Origin: Mesorhizobium_B sp035998495
Lineage (GTDB): Bacteria > Pseudomonadota > Alphaproteobacteria > Rhizobiales > Rhizobiaceae
Assembly (NCBI GenBank): GCA_035998495.1
Contig: DASYHP010000074.1
Span: forward strand, 1 to 64,000
DNA length: 64,000 nt
Direction of reading: 5' to 3'
Part shown: one piece after another, positions 18,336-26,842 of the stretch
Numbering within the stretch: the stretch's first letter is position 1
Layout: every line of letters starts with the position of its first letter
The notes under the pieces: model-generated
Databases searched by the model: none
What the model was told of the DNA's origin: nothing
What the model saw: the letters and a program-made list of their open reading frames with translations, nothing else
Program-made: the position numbers and the translations under genes

Positions 18336-19853
18336 CTATGCGTTCTCCGCGGATGCGGCGGCAACGGTTTGCGCGAGGAGCGTCGCGCCCGAGCCCTTGA
18401 ACGTCGGCACGCCGGTAAGCACGCCTTGGAACTCGCGCAGGGGCTCGCCCACGGTCAGGCCGCCGGCGCCGATCTTGAACTCTCGAATGGTCCGCTCGTG
18501 GCGCGTGGTGCGCGTCTTGATAACCGAGATCGCCTGCCGCACTTGGCCATCGGCCTCGAAGAACCGAAGCTGCATCACCGTGTCGGCGAGATAGCTGAGA
18601 TCGACATCTGCGCGGATGTCCCCCAGGACGCCGTGCTGACCCAGAACCAGCAGCGAGACGACGCCATACTGGGAGAGATAGCTCAACAGTTCATGCATCT
18701 GAAGGACCAGAAACTGCTCGTCGGGCATGGACTGGAGATAGGCGTTGAGGCTGTCGACCGCGACAACGCGCGCACCATTCCCCTCCACCGCTTCCCTGAC
18801 CAGCCCCGAGAACTCTCCGGGCGACAGCTCGGCCGGGTTGATGCGGCGCAGGTCGAGCTTGCCCGATTCGATGTAGGGTTGGAGATCCATGCCGAGGGCG
18901 GCCGAGCGGGTGAGCAGCGTCGGCGGGCGCTCGTCGAAAAGGAAGTAAGCGGCGCTCTCGCCGCGCTTGAGGGCGGCGACCATGCATTGGACGACCGCCG
19001 TCGTTTTACCCACGCCGGCCGGCCCGCTCAGCAAGGTCGAGGTTCCAGGCACGAGCCCGCCACCGACCAGGGCGTCGATCGCAGCCGAACCCGTCGAGAA
19101 AGCCTCGGTGAGATGAGGCGCGTGGTGATCCGAGGCCACGAGGCGCGGGTAAGCGCACAACCCCCCGCGTTGGATCGCGAAGTCGTGGTAGCCCCCCCGG
19201 AACTTCACGCCGCGCATCTTGACGACGTGAAGGCGCCTGCGCTGCGCGCCGACGCCTGACAGCGTCTGTTCGAGCGAAATGACGCCATGCGCGATGCTGT
19301 GAAGCTGGAGATCCCCGGAATCGGCCGTCTTGTCGTCGAGGACGAGGACCGTGCATTGGCGCGTGGAGAAGAAATGCTTCAGCGCCAGGATCTGCCGCCG
19401 GTAGCGCAGCGGGCTATGGGCGAGCATGCGAAGCTCGGACAAGCTGTCGAGAACCACGCGCCTCGGGCGAAGCTCGTCAACCTTCGCCATGATGCCGCGT
19501 ACCGTCTCGCCAAGCTCGACCTCGGAAGGATGCAAGAGGGTTTGCTCGTGCTCCTCGCTCAAGCCGCTTTCAGGGACCAACTCGAAAAGCTCGATCTCGT
19601 CGAGCGACCAGCCATGCGTGTGCGCCACGGCGCGGAGTTCGTTCTCCGTTTCGGAGAGGGTGATGTAGAGGCCGTTTTCGCCCTGCTCCGCGCCGACCAG
19701 CAGAAATCCCAGGCCGAGCGTCGTCTTGCCGGTGCCCGGCGTGCCCTCGATAAGATAGAGCCGTTCAGGTGTGAGGCCGCCGCCAAGGATTTCATCGAGA
19801 CCGGCAATCCCGATCGACGCATAGGGGCCAGTCTGTGGATCTGATGAGGACAA
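18336..19853 (-). CDS. KaiC-like double-domain RecA-family ATPase
   Basis: The 505-residue protein has two tandem KaiC domains. Domain I has Walker A GTPGTGKTT (37-45) and Walker B VVLDS (133-137). Domain II has GPAGVGKTT (277-285) and VVAVDS (363-368). The catalytic Glu pair of KaiC reads S67-E68 in domain I and D307-E308 in domain II. At the place of the KaiC phosphosites S431/T432 the protein has S420-Y421, aligned by eye through DTVMQLRFFE. No kaiA or kaiB is in the window. I chose the TTG at 19853 because GGAGAAGG lies seven bases upstream; longer frames to 19886 or 19931 lack a site. It is co-translated with the downstream hybrid kinase. Confidence 0.9.
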   Translation of the reverse strand: MSSSDPQTGPYASIGIAGLDEILGGGLTPERLYLIEGTPGTGKTTLGLGFLLVGAEQGENGLYITLSETENELRAVAHTHGWSLDEIELFELVPESGLSEEHEQTLLHPSEVELGETVRGIMAKVDELRPRRVVLDSLSELRMLAHSPLRYRRQILALKHFFSTRQCTVLVLDDKTADSGDLQLHSIAHGVISLEQTLSGVGAQRRRLHVVKMRGVKFRGGYHDFAIQRGGLCAYPRLVASDHHAPHLTEAFSTGSAAIDALVGGGLVPGTSTLLSGPAGVGKTTAVVQCMVAALKRGESAAYFLFDERPPTLLTRSAALGMDLQPYIESGKLDLRRINPAELSPGEFSGLVREAVEGNGARVVAVDSLNAYLQSMPDEQFLVLQMHELLSYLSQYGVVSLLVLGQHGVLGDIRADVDLSYLADTVMQLRFFEADGQVRQAISVIKTRTTRHERTIREFKIGAGGLTVGEPLREFQGVLTGVPTFKGSGATLLAQTVAAASAENA

Positions 19854-20075
19854 AGCCGACCTTCTCCAATCGACGGCGTGGAGCATCCGAACGCCGTTCG
19901 CATTCCGCCGCAACCAAAGGGTTTGGCTCACCTAGTAGCCCTTAACGCAGGTTACAGGAAGGGTGATCCGCGGCTCACCGTCCCAGGGGGCTCGGCGTCG
20001 ATCGCAATGATGCGCGCTGTGCTTGCGGCAGCGTCCATCGAGATGCTGGCGGTCCGTCGCATGGCTCCCGCCGAT

Positions 20076-20097
20076 CGGAAATCCGCCACGATTTCCG
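20076..20097. promoter_or_regulatory. Inverted repeat in the kaiC/sbmA divergent spacer
   Basis: CGGAAATC (20076-20083) and GATTTCCG (20090-20097) form a perfect eight-base dyad with a six-base spacer. The gap between the kaiC-like gene (start 19853) and the sbmA-like gene (start 20176) is about 320 bases and contains no gene. It must hold both promoters, and this dyad is the only clear symmetrical site I see in it. It could be an operator for either gene; no regulator is assigned. Confidence 0.35.
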
Positions 20098-20175
20098 CGT
20101 GTGAGCCCGCCATTCGCGCCGCTGTTTGCAAACGGTGCCCGGATTGTGAAGAAATGCGCCGCGGCCGCAGAGCCC

Positions 20176-21483
20176 ATGCCGCGCCCGCGAAAGGATTCTT
20201 CTCCCTTGTTCGTCTCCTTCTTCCCCCAGCCCCGGCTGCTTTTCGGCTCCGCCGTGCTGTGGGCGCTCGTCCTGGTGTTGTTCTGGTATTTCGGCGGCGA
20301 GGGGTTGGGCACGGTGTTCGGCCTTCCGTCGGCCCCGCCCGACGCGCCGCCCATCATCGGCGTGTCGTCCTTCTGGTCGCCGCCGTTCCTCTGGTTCTAC
20401 ATCTTCTTCTGGGCGGGTGCTTTCCTGTTCTACGCCTTTTGGCGCGTCTACTCCCCGCATCCCTGGCAGGAATGGTCGATCCTCGGCTCCGCGCTGATCA
20501 TCTTTATCACCTACTTCCAGGTTCAGGTGTCGGTCGCCATCAACAACTGGTACGGCCCGTTCTGGGATCTCGTGCAGGGGATCTTGTCGCGGCAAGTCAC
20601 GTCGAGCGAGGGCGAGCTTTTCGCCCAGATCGGCGTCTTCTTGGGCATCGCGCTGGTGGCCGTCACCGTGTCGGCGCTCACGGCCTTCTTCGTCAGCCAC
20701 TGGATCTTCCGGTGGCGCACGGCGATGAACAACTACTATATGAGCTTCTGGCCGCGTGTGCGCTTCATCGAGGGCGCGTCCCAGCGCGTGCAGGAAGACA
20801 CGATGCGGTTCTCGCGCATCATGGAAGGCCTGGGCGTAAACCTGATCGATTCGGTGATGACGCTGATCGCGTTTCTGCCGGTGCTGGTGCGCCTGTCCGC
20901 CAACATCACCGTGCTGCCGGTGATCGGTGAGGTTGGAAGCCCCTTGGTCCTCGCCGCTCTGACCTGGGCGGTCATCGGCACGGTGGTGCTGGCGCTCGTA
21001 GGCTTCAAGCTGCCGGGGCTCGAGTTCCGCAACCAGCGGGTCGAGGCGGCCTACCGCAAGGAACTTGTCTATGGCGAGGACGATGCCGCGCGCGCCCAGC
21101 CGCCCACCGTCGCCGAGCTCTTCGACAATGTACGCCGCAACTATTTCACGCTCTACTTCCATTACGTCTATTTCAACATCGTCCGTTTCCTGTACCTGCA
21201 GCTCAACAACATCTTCGCCCTGACGCTGATGGTGCCCTCCATCATCGCGGGCACGATCACGCTCGGCCTGCTCAACCAGATCAGCTACGCCTTCAGCCAG
21301 GTCACCTCGTCCTTCCAGTATCTCGTGAGCTCCTGGCCGACGATCGTAGAGCTTCTATCGGTCTATAAGCGCTTGCGCGGCTTTGAGGCGGCGATCCATG
21401 GCGAGCCGCTGCCCGATATCGATCAGGCCTATCTGCAGCGGGAGGCGGCGGGCCTGCCGCCCGAGGAGCAGCCGGCGACGTGA
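20176..21483 (+). CDS. SbmA/BacA-like inner-membrane peptide transporter
   Basis: This 435-residue protein of the SbmA/BacA family takes up peptide antibiotics and modified peptides using the proton gradient. In rhizobia, BacA is needed for symbiosis and for very-long-chain fatty acid lipid A. Several long hydrophobic segments are visible, along with family phrases such as QVSVAINNWYGPFWDLVQ, FRWRTAMNNYYM, RVQEDTMRFSRIMEGLGVN, VGFKLPGLEFRNQRVEAAYRKELVYGED and SSWPTIVELLSVYKRLRGFE. The start is placed at MPRPRKDSS; in-frame codons to 20023 run through the spacer and look non-coding. Slightly longer than E. coli SbmA (406). Confidence 0.9.
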   Translation: MPRPRKDSSPLFVSFFPQPRLLFGSAVLWALVLVLFWYFGGEGLGTVFGLPSAPPDAPPIIGVSSFWSPPFLWFYIFFWAGAFLFYAFWRVYSPHPWQEWSILGSALIIFITYFQVQVSVAINNWYGPFWDLVQGILSRQVTSSEGELFAQIGVFLGIALVAVTVSALTAFFVSHWIFRWRTAMNNYYMSFWPRVRFIEGASQRVQEDTMRFSRIMEGLGVNLIDSVMTLIAFLPVLVRLSANITVLPVIGEVGSPLVLAALTWAVIGTVVLALVGFKLPGLEFRNQRVEAAYRKELVYGEDDAARAQPPTVAELFDNVRRNYFTLYFHYVYFNIVRFLYLQLNNIFALTLMVPSIIAGTITLGLLNQISYAFSQVTSSFQYLVSSWPTIVELLSVYKRLRGFEAAIHGEPLPDIDQAYLQREAAGLPPEEQPAT

Positions 21484-21496
21484 TGCCGGGATAGGG

Positions 21497-21515
21497 AAGG
21501 GGCCCGCGCCCCTTT
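21497..21515 (+). terminator. Probable terminator after the sbmA-like gene
   Basis: AAGGGGC pairs with GCCCCTT across a short loop and is followed by TCGTCC rather than a clear T-run. It lies 14 bases after the stop codon. Confidence 0.45.
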
Positions 21516-21569
21516 CGTCCCGCGGAAAAATGGCCCATAGGCCTTTCCAGCGGCCCCAACGAGAACGCG

Positions 21570-22235
21570 ATGACCGACGACAGCTTCTTTCGCGAAGTCA
21601 ACGAAGAAATCCGCCAGGATCAGGCCAGGGCGCTGTGGAACCGCTTCGGCCCCGTCGCCATCGCGATCGCGGTGGCCGTGGTGCTCGCGACCGCCGCCTA
21701 TGTCGCTTACGACTATTTCCGCACCTCGCGGGCGAACGCCTCGGGCGACCGCTTCAGCCAGGCGCTGCAATTGGCCGAAAGCGGCCAGCACGACGCGGCG
21801 CTCACGGCGCTCCGGTCGCTCCAGGAGGACGGGTTCGGCGCCTACCCGGTGCTGGCGCGCATGCGCGAGGCCAGCGTTCTGGCCGACGGAGGCGACGTTT
21901 CCGGCGCCGTGGCGGGTTTCGACGCCGTTGCGGCCGACGCGAGCGTGCCCGAGTCGCTGCGCGACACGGCCCGCCTGCGCGCCGCCTTTCTGCTGGTCGA
22001 TCATGGCAGCGCCGCCGATGTCGCCGCCCGCGCCGAAGCCTTGGCGAACGAGACCAGCCCCTTCCGCCATTCCGCGCGCGAAGCCCTGGGCCTCGCCGCC
22101 TGGAAGGAGGGCAGGACCGACGACGCGCTGATCCTGTTCGACCAGGTCCTTGCCGACGAGGCGGCGCCTTCGGGCGTGCGGGAGCGCGCGGAACTGATGG
22201 CCGAGTTGATCCGCGGCTCGGGCGCGGCATCTTAA
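21570..22235 (+). CDS. YfgM-like membrane-anchored TPR protein
   Basis: The 221-residue protein begins with a short cytoplasmic part (MTDDSFFREVNEEIRQDQA), then a single membrane helix (VAIAIAVAVVLATAAYVAY, about residues 29-47) and a periplasmic helical repeat region (SGDRFSQALQLAESGQHDAALTAL and later copies). This is the layout of YfgM, the ancillary SecYEG translocon subunit, and the gene sits directly upstream of der, as in many proteobacteria where yfgM-bamB-der are neighbours. No bamB is present between them here. It probably assists folding or chaperone contacts at the translocon. Confidence 0.8.
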   Translation: MTDDSFFREVNEEIRQDQARALWNRFGPVAIAIAVAVVLATAAYVAYDYFRTSRANASGDRFSQALQLAESGQHDAALTALRSLQEDGFGAYPVLARMREASVLADGGDVSGAVAGFDAVAADASVPESLRDTARLRAAFLLVDHGSAADVAARAEALANETSPFRHSAREALGLAAWKEGRTDDALILFDQVLADEAAPSGVRERAELMAELIRGSGAAS

Positions 22236-22280
22236 GCCCGCGCCGCAGGCGCATCGCCCGCCGGAGGAGCGCGCCGCCCC

Positions 22281-23702
22281 ATGACCTACCGCATCGCCAT
22301 CATCGGCCGGCCCAATGTGGGCAAGTCCACGCTGTTCAACCGGCTGGTCGGCCGCAAGCTGGCGCTGGTGGACGACACGCCGGGCGTCACCCGTGACCGG
22401 CGCGTGCATGAAGCGAAGCTCTTCGACCTGCGCTTCGAGGTGATCGACACCGCCGGCTTCGAGGAGGCGGGCGGCGGCCTTGCCGGGCGCATGCGGGCGC
22501 AGACCGAGATCGCCATCCGCGAGGCCGACCTCGTCTTCTTCGTGGTGGACGCCAAGGCCGGCGTCCTGCCCGACGACCGCGCCTTCGCGGACGTGGTGCG
22601 GCGCTCGGGCAAGCCGGTGGTGCTGGTGGCCAACAAGGCCGAATCGCGCGCGTCGGATGCCGGCTTCCTGGAGGCGTGGGAACTGGGCCTGGGCGAGCCT
22701 GTGCCGATCTCCGCCGAGCACGGGCAGGGCCTCACCGATCTGCGCGACGCCGTCATCGAGGCGCTGGGTGAGGCGCGCGCTTTCGGCGAAGACGAGGAGG
22801 CGCTGCCGCCCCCCGCCGCCGCGGCGGCGGGCGAGGACGTCGGCGACCCCGACGCCGAGGAGCCTCCTTACGACGAATCGAAGCCTTTGCAGATCGCGGT
22901 GGTGGGCCGGCCCAATGCGGGCAAATCGACGCTTGTCAACACGCTGGTCGGCGAGGATCGCCTGCTCACCGGGCCGGAAGCTGGCATCACGCGCGACTCC
23001 ATCTCCGTCGACTGGGACTGGCGCGGCCGGCGCATCAAGCTTTGGGACACGGCCGGCATGCGCCGCCGCTCACGCGTGCAGGAGAAGCTCGAAAAGCTCT
23101 CGGTCGCCGATGCCTTGCGCGCCATCCGCTTCGCCGAGGTGGTCGTCATCGTGGTGGACGCCACGATCCCCTTCGAGAAGCAGGACCTGCAGATCGCTGA
23201 CCTTGTGGTGCGCGAGGGCAGGGCGCCCGTGATCGCGTTCAGCAAGTGGGATCTGATCGAGGATCGGCAGGTGACGCTGGCAAGCCTTCGGGAGATGACC
23301 GAACGCCTCCTGCCGCAGGCGCGGGGCGTGCGCGCCGTTCCGGTCTCGGCCGAGCGCGGCGAGGGGCTCGACCGGCTGATGGAGGCTGTCCTGTCCACCC
23401 ATCGCGTGTGGAACCGGCGCGTTTCCACGGGCAAGCTCAACCGCTGGCTGGAGGGCATCGTCGCCCACCATCCGCCGCCGGCTGTCTCGGGTCGCCGCCT
23501 CAAGATCAAATATGTCACGCAGGCCAAGACGCGGCCGCCCGGCTTCGTGCTCAACGTGTCGCGGCCCGACGCCATGCCGGCAAGCTATCTGCGCTACCTT
23601 GCCAACAGCCTGCGCGAAGCCTTCGACATGCCCGGCGTGCCGATCCGCCTGATGCTGCGCGGTTCGGACAACCCGTTCGCGCCCAAACCCAGGCGCGGCT
23701 GA
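22281..23702 (+). CDS. der: Ribosome-assembly GTPase Der (EngA)
   Basis: This 473-residue protein has the double GTPase layout unique to Der. The first G domain shows GRPNVGKST and DTPGVTRDR, with NKAE as its G4 motif. A Glu/Ala/Pro-rich linker follows. The second G domain shows GRPNAGKST, DTAGMRRRS and SKWD, and a C-terminal KH-like domain ends the protein (KIKYVTQAKTRPPGFVLNV). Der is needed for 50S subunit maturation. The start ATG is 45 bases after the TPR gene stop. The protein appears complete. Confidence 0.97.
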   Translation: MTYRIAIIGRPNVGKSTLFNRLVGRKLALVDDTPGVTRDRRVHEAKLFDLRFEVIDTAGFEEAGGGLAGRMRAQTEIAIREADLVFFVVDAKAGVLPDDRAFADVVRRSGKPVVLVANKAESRASDAGFLEAWELGLGEPVPISAEHGQGLTDLRDAVIEALGEARAFGEDEEALPPPAAAAAGEDVGDPDAEEPPYDESKPLQIAVVGRPNAGKSTLVNTLVGEDRLLTGPEAGITRDSISVDWDWRGRRIKLWDTAGMRRRSRVQEKLEKLSVADALRAIRFAEVVVIVVDATIPFEKQDLQIADLVVREGRAPVIAFSKWDLIEDRQVTLASLREMTERLLPQARGVRAVPVSAERGEGLDRLMEAVLSTHRVWNRRVSTGKLNRWLEGIVAHHPPPAVSGRRLKIKYVTQAKTRPPGFVLNVSRPDAMPASYLRYLANSLREAFDMPGVPIRLMLRGSDNPFAPKPRRG

Positions 23703-23741
23703 CCCTGTCTTTCTTGTGGATAGCGCCGGATCATGCTCTAG

Positions 23742-23757
23742 CTCACGAAATCGTGAG
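23742..23757. repeat. Dyad symmetry downstream of der
   Basis: CTCACGAAATCGTGAG is a nearly perfect palindrome followed by TTT. It lies 40 bases after the der stop and about 180 bases before the hydrolase start. It may be a weak terminator or an operator site. Confidence 0.35.
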
Positions 23758-23855
23758 TTTGCGCGTGAGGAACTGCCCCAGCTCTGCCCAGATTGGCCCC
23801 GACTTCATCCTAGCCGACGGGCGATTCTCTCCGCCCGATCCACCGCTATCGCCGC

Positions 23856-23874
23856 GGGGCGTCGTTAACGCCCC
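23856..23874. promoter_or_regulatory. Hairpin in the leader of the SleB-type hydrolase gene
   Basis: GGGGCGT (23856-23862) pairs with ACGCCCC (23868-23874) across CGTTA. It is followed by GTCAAGGTTAATGC, and the hydrolase start lies about 60 bases further on. The place fits a leader structure or a regulator site, but I cannot assign one. Confidence 0.3.
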
Positions 23875-23936
23875 GTCAAGGTTAATGCTTCACTTTCGCT
23901 TCCGTCGGGGGCGGGTAAGCGTTCCGGAGAGTTGTT

Positions 23937-25115
23937 TTGAATCGATTGCTGCCCAATACGAGAAACCTGGCAAATCGCGCCGCGGCGCTTGTCACCCCTA
24001 CGGTTCTCGGACTCGGCATTTGGGCCGGCTTCCCCACCACCACCGCCTACCAGGACATGGCGAGCCTGATCTCGGGCGCCGAGACCCGCGAAACGCGCTG
24101 GAACACCTTCGTGCAGCGCTCGGTGGCCGGGTCGATCCACAAGGCGGAACTCCCCTTCACCGAAGCGAGCGCGGCGAACTGGTCCGGCGCGGGCCTCGAG
24201 GCCAAAGGGATCGGAACGGTGGCGTTCCGCGCCCCGGCCAGGGCGGAAGGCCACACGCCCGACGAAACGCGCATCACGCGCGGCGAGAAGCGGGGCCGCA
24301 TCATCGAGGTGGCGCCGGTGGCGCCGCCCAAATTCTTCAATGCGGGCTCGATCCTGGAGCGCACCAGCGGGCTCTTCGCCCCGACGCTCGATCCGGACCT
24401 GAAGATGGGTTTCGTGAAGCCGGCCATCGAGGGCCGGGAGGTCCAGATCGCGACCCAGTTCTACGTGAAGTCGAACGAGCCGGCGTCGGATCGCCTGGTG
24501 CCTGCGGAACTCGCGAGCCTGGTCAACAACGACAAGGCCGACATCCTCGCCACGGCCTATGCGCCCGCCCAACCCGATTATGCGGAGGCCTCGCCCTTCG
24601 CGAGCCTGCTGCGCGAGGAGGATCCGATGGCGGGTCGCTTCGTGCCGCCGGTGGGCCGTGGCGACCACGCCTGGATGAAGCAGCCGCTGCCGCCGGGCGT
24701 GTTCTCCAAGGCCGAGCAGAAATGCCTGGCGATCGGTCTTTATTTCGAGGCGCGCGGGGAGAACCCGCGCGGGCAGGCGGCGGTGGCCCAGGTGATCCTC
24801 AACCGGGTGCGCGCCCCGACCTATCCCGACACGATCTGCGAGGTGGTGTACCAGAACGACCACCTGAAGAACCGCTGCCAGTTCTCCTTCGCCTGCGACG
24901 GCATCAAGGACCGCATCACCAACCGGCGCGCCTACCGCCTGGCGGAGGAGGTCGCGCTGGCCGTGACCGCCGGCAAGATCTTCATCCCCGAAGTGGGCTC
25001 CTCGACCCACTACCATGCGACCTATGTGAAGCCGGGCTGGTCGAGCACCATGAAGAAGATGAAGCAGATCGGCCTGCACGTCTTCTACCGCACCTATGGC
25101 GGCGGCTGGCGCTGA
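23937..25115 (+). CDS. SleB-type cell wall hydrolase
   Basis: The 392-residue protein ends in a hydrolase_2 (SleB/CwlJ) domain from about residue 255. Its motifs are CLAIGLYFEARGENPRGQAAVAQVILNRV (catalytic Glu in EARGE), YPDTICEVVYQND, CQFSFACDG and HYHATYVKPGW. The N-terminal 45 residues contain one hydrophobic stretch that could be a signal anchor, and the centre is a low-complexity region. It should cleave peptidoglycan in the periplasm. The start is a TTG with GGAGAG upstream. This arrangement of a long N-terminal region plus SleB domain is common in Hyphomicrobiales, where spores are absent, so the role is in growth or division. Confidence 0.88.
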   Translation: MNRLLPNTRNLANRAAALVTPTVLGLGIWAGFPTTTAYQDMASLISGAETRETRWNTFVQRSVAGSIHKAELPFTEASAANWSGAGLEAKGIGTVAFRAPARAEGHTPDETRITRGEKRGRIIEVAPVAPPKFFNAGSILERTSGLFAPTLDPDLKMGFVKPAIEGREVQIATQFYVKSNEPASDRLVPAELASLVNNDKADILATAYAPAQPDYAEASPFASLLREEDPMAGRFVPPVGRGDHAWMKQPLPPGVFSKAEQKCLAIGLYFEARGENPRGQAAVAQVILNRVRAPTYPDTICEVVYQNDHLKNRCQFSFACDGIKDRITNRRAYRLAEEVALAVTAGKIFIPEVGSSTHYHATYVKPGWSSTMKKMKQIGLHVFYRTYGGGWR

Positions 25116-25299
25116 GCGGACGCCGATGCGGCCCGGTCAGGGTGTCGCACCTCGCTAAGTCGCTGTTCTTTCTCTGGATTTCGATAGGTCCATCGGTTGT
25201 CCCGGCGGCTTGACGCCCTCGAGCGCCGCCACTATACGTGGCGCGACTTTGAAGCAGGCGGACGGCTCAGGGCCGGGCGCGGGATGGGAGGCTCGCCGG

Positions 25300-25743
25300 G
25301 TGGCGACACCGGAGCGACCGGACCGGCCTGGCGGTTGGAGCGATCCCGGTCAGGACGCGGAAGACAGGGAGCTCGAGCGGCGCAAGCGGCAGCTCGAAGC
25401 CAAGCTGTCGGCGCATCCGGTCCGGGCGCCGGCGGATGAGGGAAGGCAGGAGCCCAAGGGCGGCATGGCCGGCCTTGCACAAGGGCTCAAGCTTTCCAGC
25501 GAGTTCATCGCGGGAATCGCGGTGGGCGCGGGGCTGGGCTGGGCGATCGATCTCTTCGCCGGGACTTCGCCCTGGGGCCTCATCATCTTCCTGATGCTCG
25601 GCTTCGCGGCAGGCGTGCTCAACGTGCTGCGGTCAGTCGGCAGGGTGGCGCCGTCGGCGGTGCCCGGCCCGGGCGAGGCGAACAGAAATTTGCGAGCTCC
25701 GGGCGGGCCTGATCGAGGCGACAGGGGCGGAAGCGGGAAATAG
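25300..25743 (+). CDS. atpI: ATP synthase accessory protein AtpI (AtpI/gene1 family)
   Basis: At 147 residues, the protein has a basic and charged N-terminal part (AEDRELERRKRQLEAKLSAH) and two membrane helices (SSEFIAGIAVGAGLGWAIDL and WGLIIFLMLGFAAGVLNVL). These are the AtpI features thought to help c-ring assembly. The GTG at 25300 is preceded by GGGAGG at eight bases, better than the frame start at 25210. It is the first gene of the F0 cluster, and its stop lies one base before the atpB ATG. Confidence 0.85.
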   Translation: MATPERPDRPGGWSDPGQDAEDRELERRKRQLEAKLSAHPVRAPADEGRQEPKGGMAGLAQGLKLSSEFIAGIAVGAGLGWAIDLFAGTSPWGLIIFLMLGFAAGVLNVLRSVGRVAPSAVPGPGEANRNLRAPGGPDRGDRGGSGK

Positions 25744-25744
25744 A

Positions 25745-26494
25745 ATGGCGACCGATCCGATTCACCACTTCTATATCAACAGGCTCGTTCCCATCGAGAT
25801 CGGCGGGCTGGACCTGTCCTTCACGAACTCATCGCTGTTCATGCTGGCGACGGCGGCGGCGGCCGGCGGCTTCCTTTATCTCGCCACCTCGTCACGCGCC
25901 GTCGTGCCCGGGCGTGGCCAGTCGGTGGCCGAAATGGCCTACGAGTTCGTGGGCAACATGCTGCGCGACTCGGCGGGCGCCGGCGGCATGCGCTTCTTTC
26001 CCCTGGTGTTCTCGCTCTTCCTGTTCGTATTGGTGGCGAACCTCTTGGGGATGTTCCCCTACTTCTTTGCCGTCACCTCCCACATCATCGTCACCTTCGC
26101 GCTGGCCATGCTGGTGATCGGCACGGTCGTGGTCTACGGCTTCATGAAGCACGGATTGGGCTTCTTGAGGCTCTTCGTTCCGCACGGCGTGCCCGGCTAT
26201 CTCGTGCCGCTGGTGACGCTGATCGAAGTGATCTCGTTCCTGTCGCGGCCGATCAGCCTGTCGATCCGGTTGTTCGCCAACATCCTCGCCGGGCACATCA
26301 CCCTGGCCGTCTTTTCGGGCTTCGTGGTGTCGATGAGCGCGCTCGGCGCGGTGGGCGTGGTCGGCTCGATACTGCCTCTCGCGATGACGGTGGCGCTGAC
26401 GGGTCTCGAATTCCTCGTCGCCTTCCTGCAGGCCTATGTGTTCGCGGTGCTCACCTGCATGTATCTCAACGACGCGGTCCATCCCGGCCACTGA
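25745..26494 (+). CDS. atpB: ATP synthase F0 subunit a
   Basis: This 249-residue membrane protein carries the proton half-channels of F0. The essential arginine is in RPISLSIRLFANILAGHITL, and the N-terminal FYINRLVPIEIGGLDLSFTNS and the C-terminal LEFLVAFLQAYVFAVLTCMYLND are typical of alphaproteobacterial AtpB. It starts directly after atpI. Together with c, b' and b it forms the F0 operon; the F1 genes are not in the window, as usual in Hyphomicrobiales. Confidence 0.97.
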   Translation: MATDPIHHFYINRLVPIEIGGLDLSFTNSSLFMLATAAAAGGFLYLATSSRAVVPGRGQSVAEMAYEFVGNMLRDSAGAGGMRFFPLVFSLFLFVLVANLLGMFPYFFAVTSHIIVTFALAMLVIGTVVVYGFMKHGLGFLRLFVPHGVPGYLVPLVTLIEVISFLSRPISLSIRLFANILAGHITLAVFSGFVVSMSALGAVGVVGSILPLAMTVALTGLEFLVAFLQAYVFAVLTCMYLNDAVHPGH

Positions 26495-26554
26495 GCCGGC
26501 CGGGACGCCGCCCGCCTTCAACCCTTTCCAAAGCCATCTCAAAAGGAGTTCCTG

Positions 26555-26782
26555 ATGGACGCAGAAGCCGCTCGTTTCCTCGGCGCAGGCATCGCCACGC
26601 TCGGCATGGCCGGCACGGCGCTAGGCCTGGGCAACATCTTCGGCAGCTATCTGTCCGGCGCGCTGCGCAACCCTTCTGCCGCAGACGGCCAGTTCGGCCG
26701 CCTGGTGTTCGGCTTCGCGGTGACGGAAGCGCTGGGCATCTTCTCGCTGCTGATCGCCCTGCTTCTCCTCTTCGCCGTCTGA
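26555..26782 (+). CDS. atpE: ATP synthase F0 subunit c
   Basis: The 75-residue two-helix hairpin has the polar loop GALRNPSAADGQ and the proton-binding glutamate in GFAVTEALGIFSLLIAL. It forms the rotating ring. AAGGAG lies just upstream of the ATG. Size and sequence are standard for alphaproteobacteria. Confidence 0.97.
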   Translation: MDAEAARFLGAGIATLGMAGTALGLGNIFGSYLSGALRNPSAADGQFGRLVFGFAVTEALGIFSLLIALLLLFAV

Positions 26783-26842
26783 GAACGGCGCGAAAGACGC
26801 CGGCGGCGCCAGGCCGCCGGCCGGCAGGCTGAGGGCTGAACC

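Noticed and set aside
23865..23885. TTAA-N13-TTAA upstream of the SleB-type gene as a CtrA box
   Set aside because: CtrA sites need a seven-base spacer; here it is 13 and the flanking bases do not fit.
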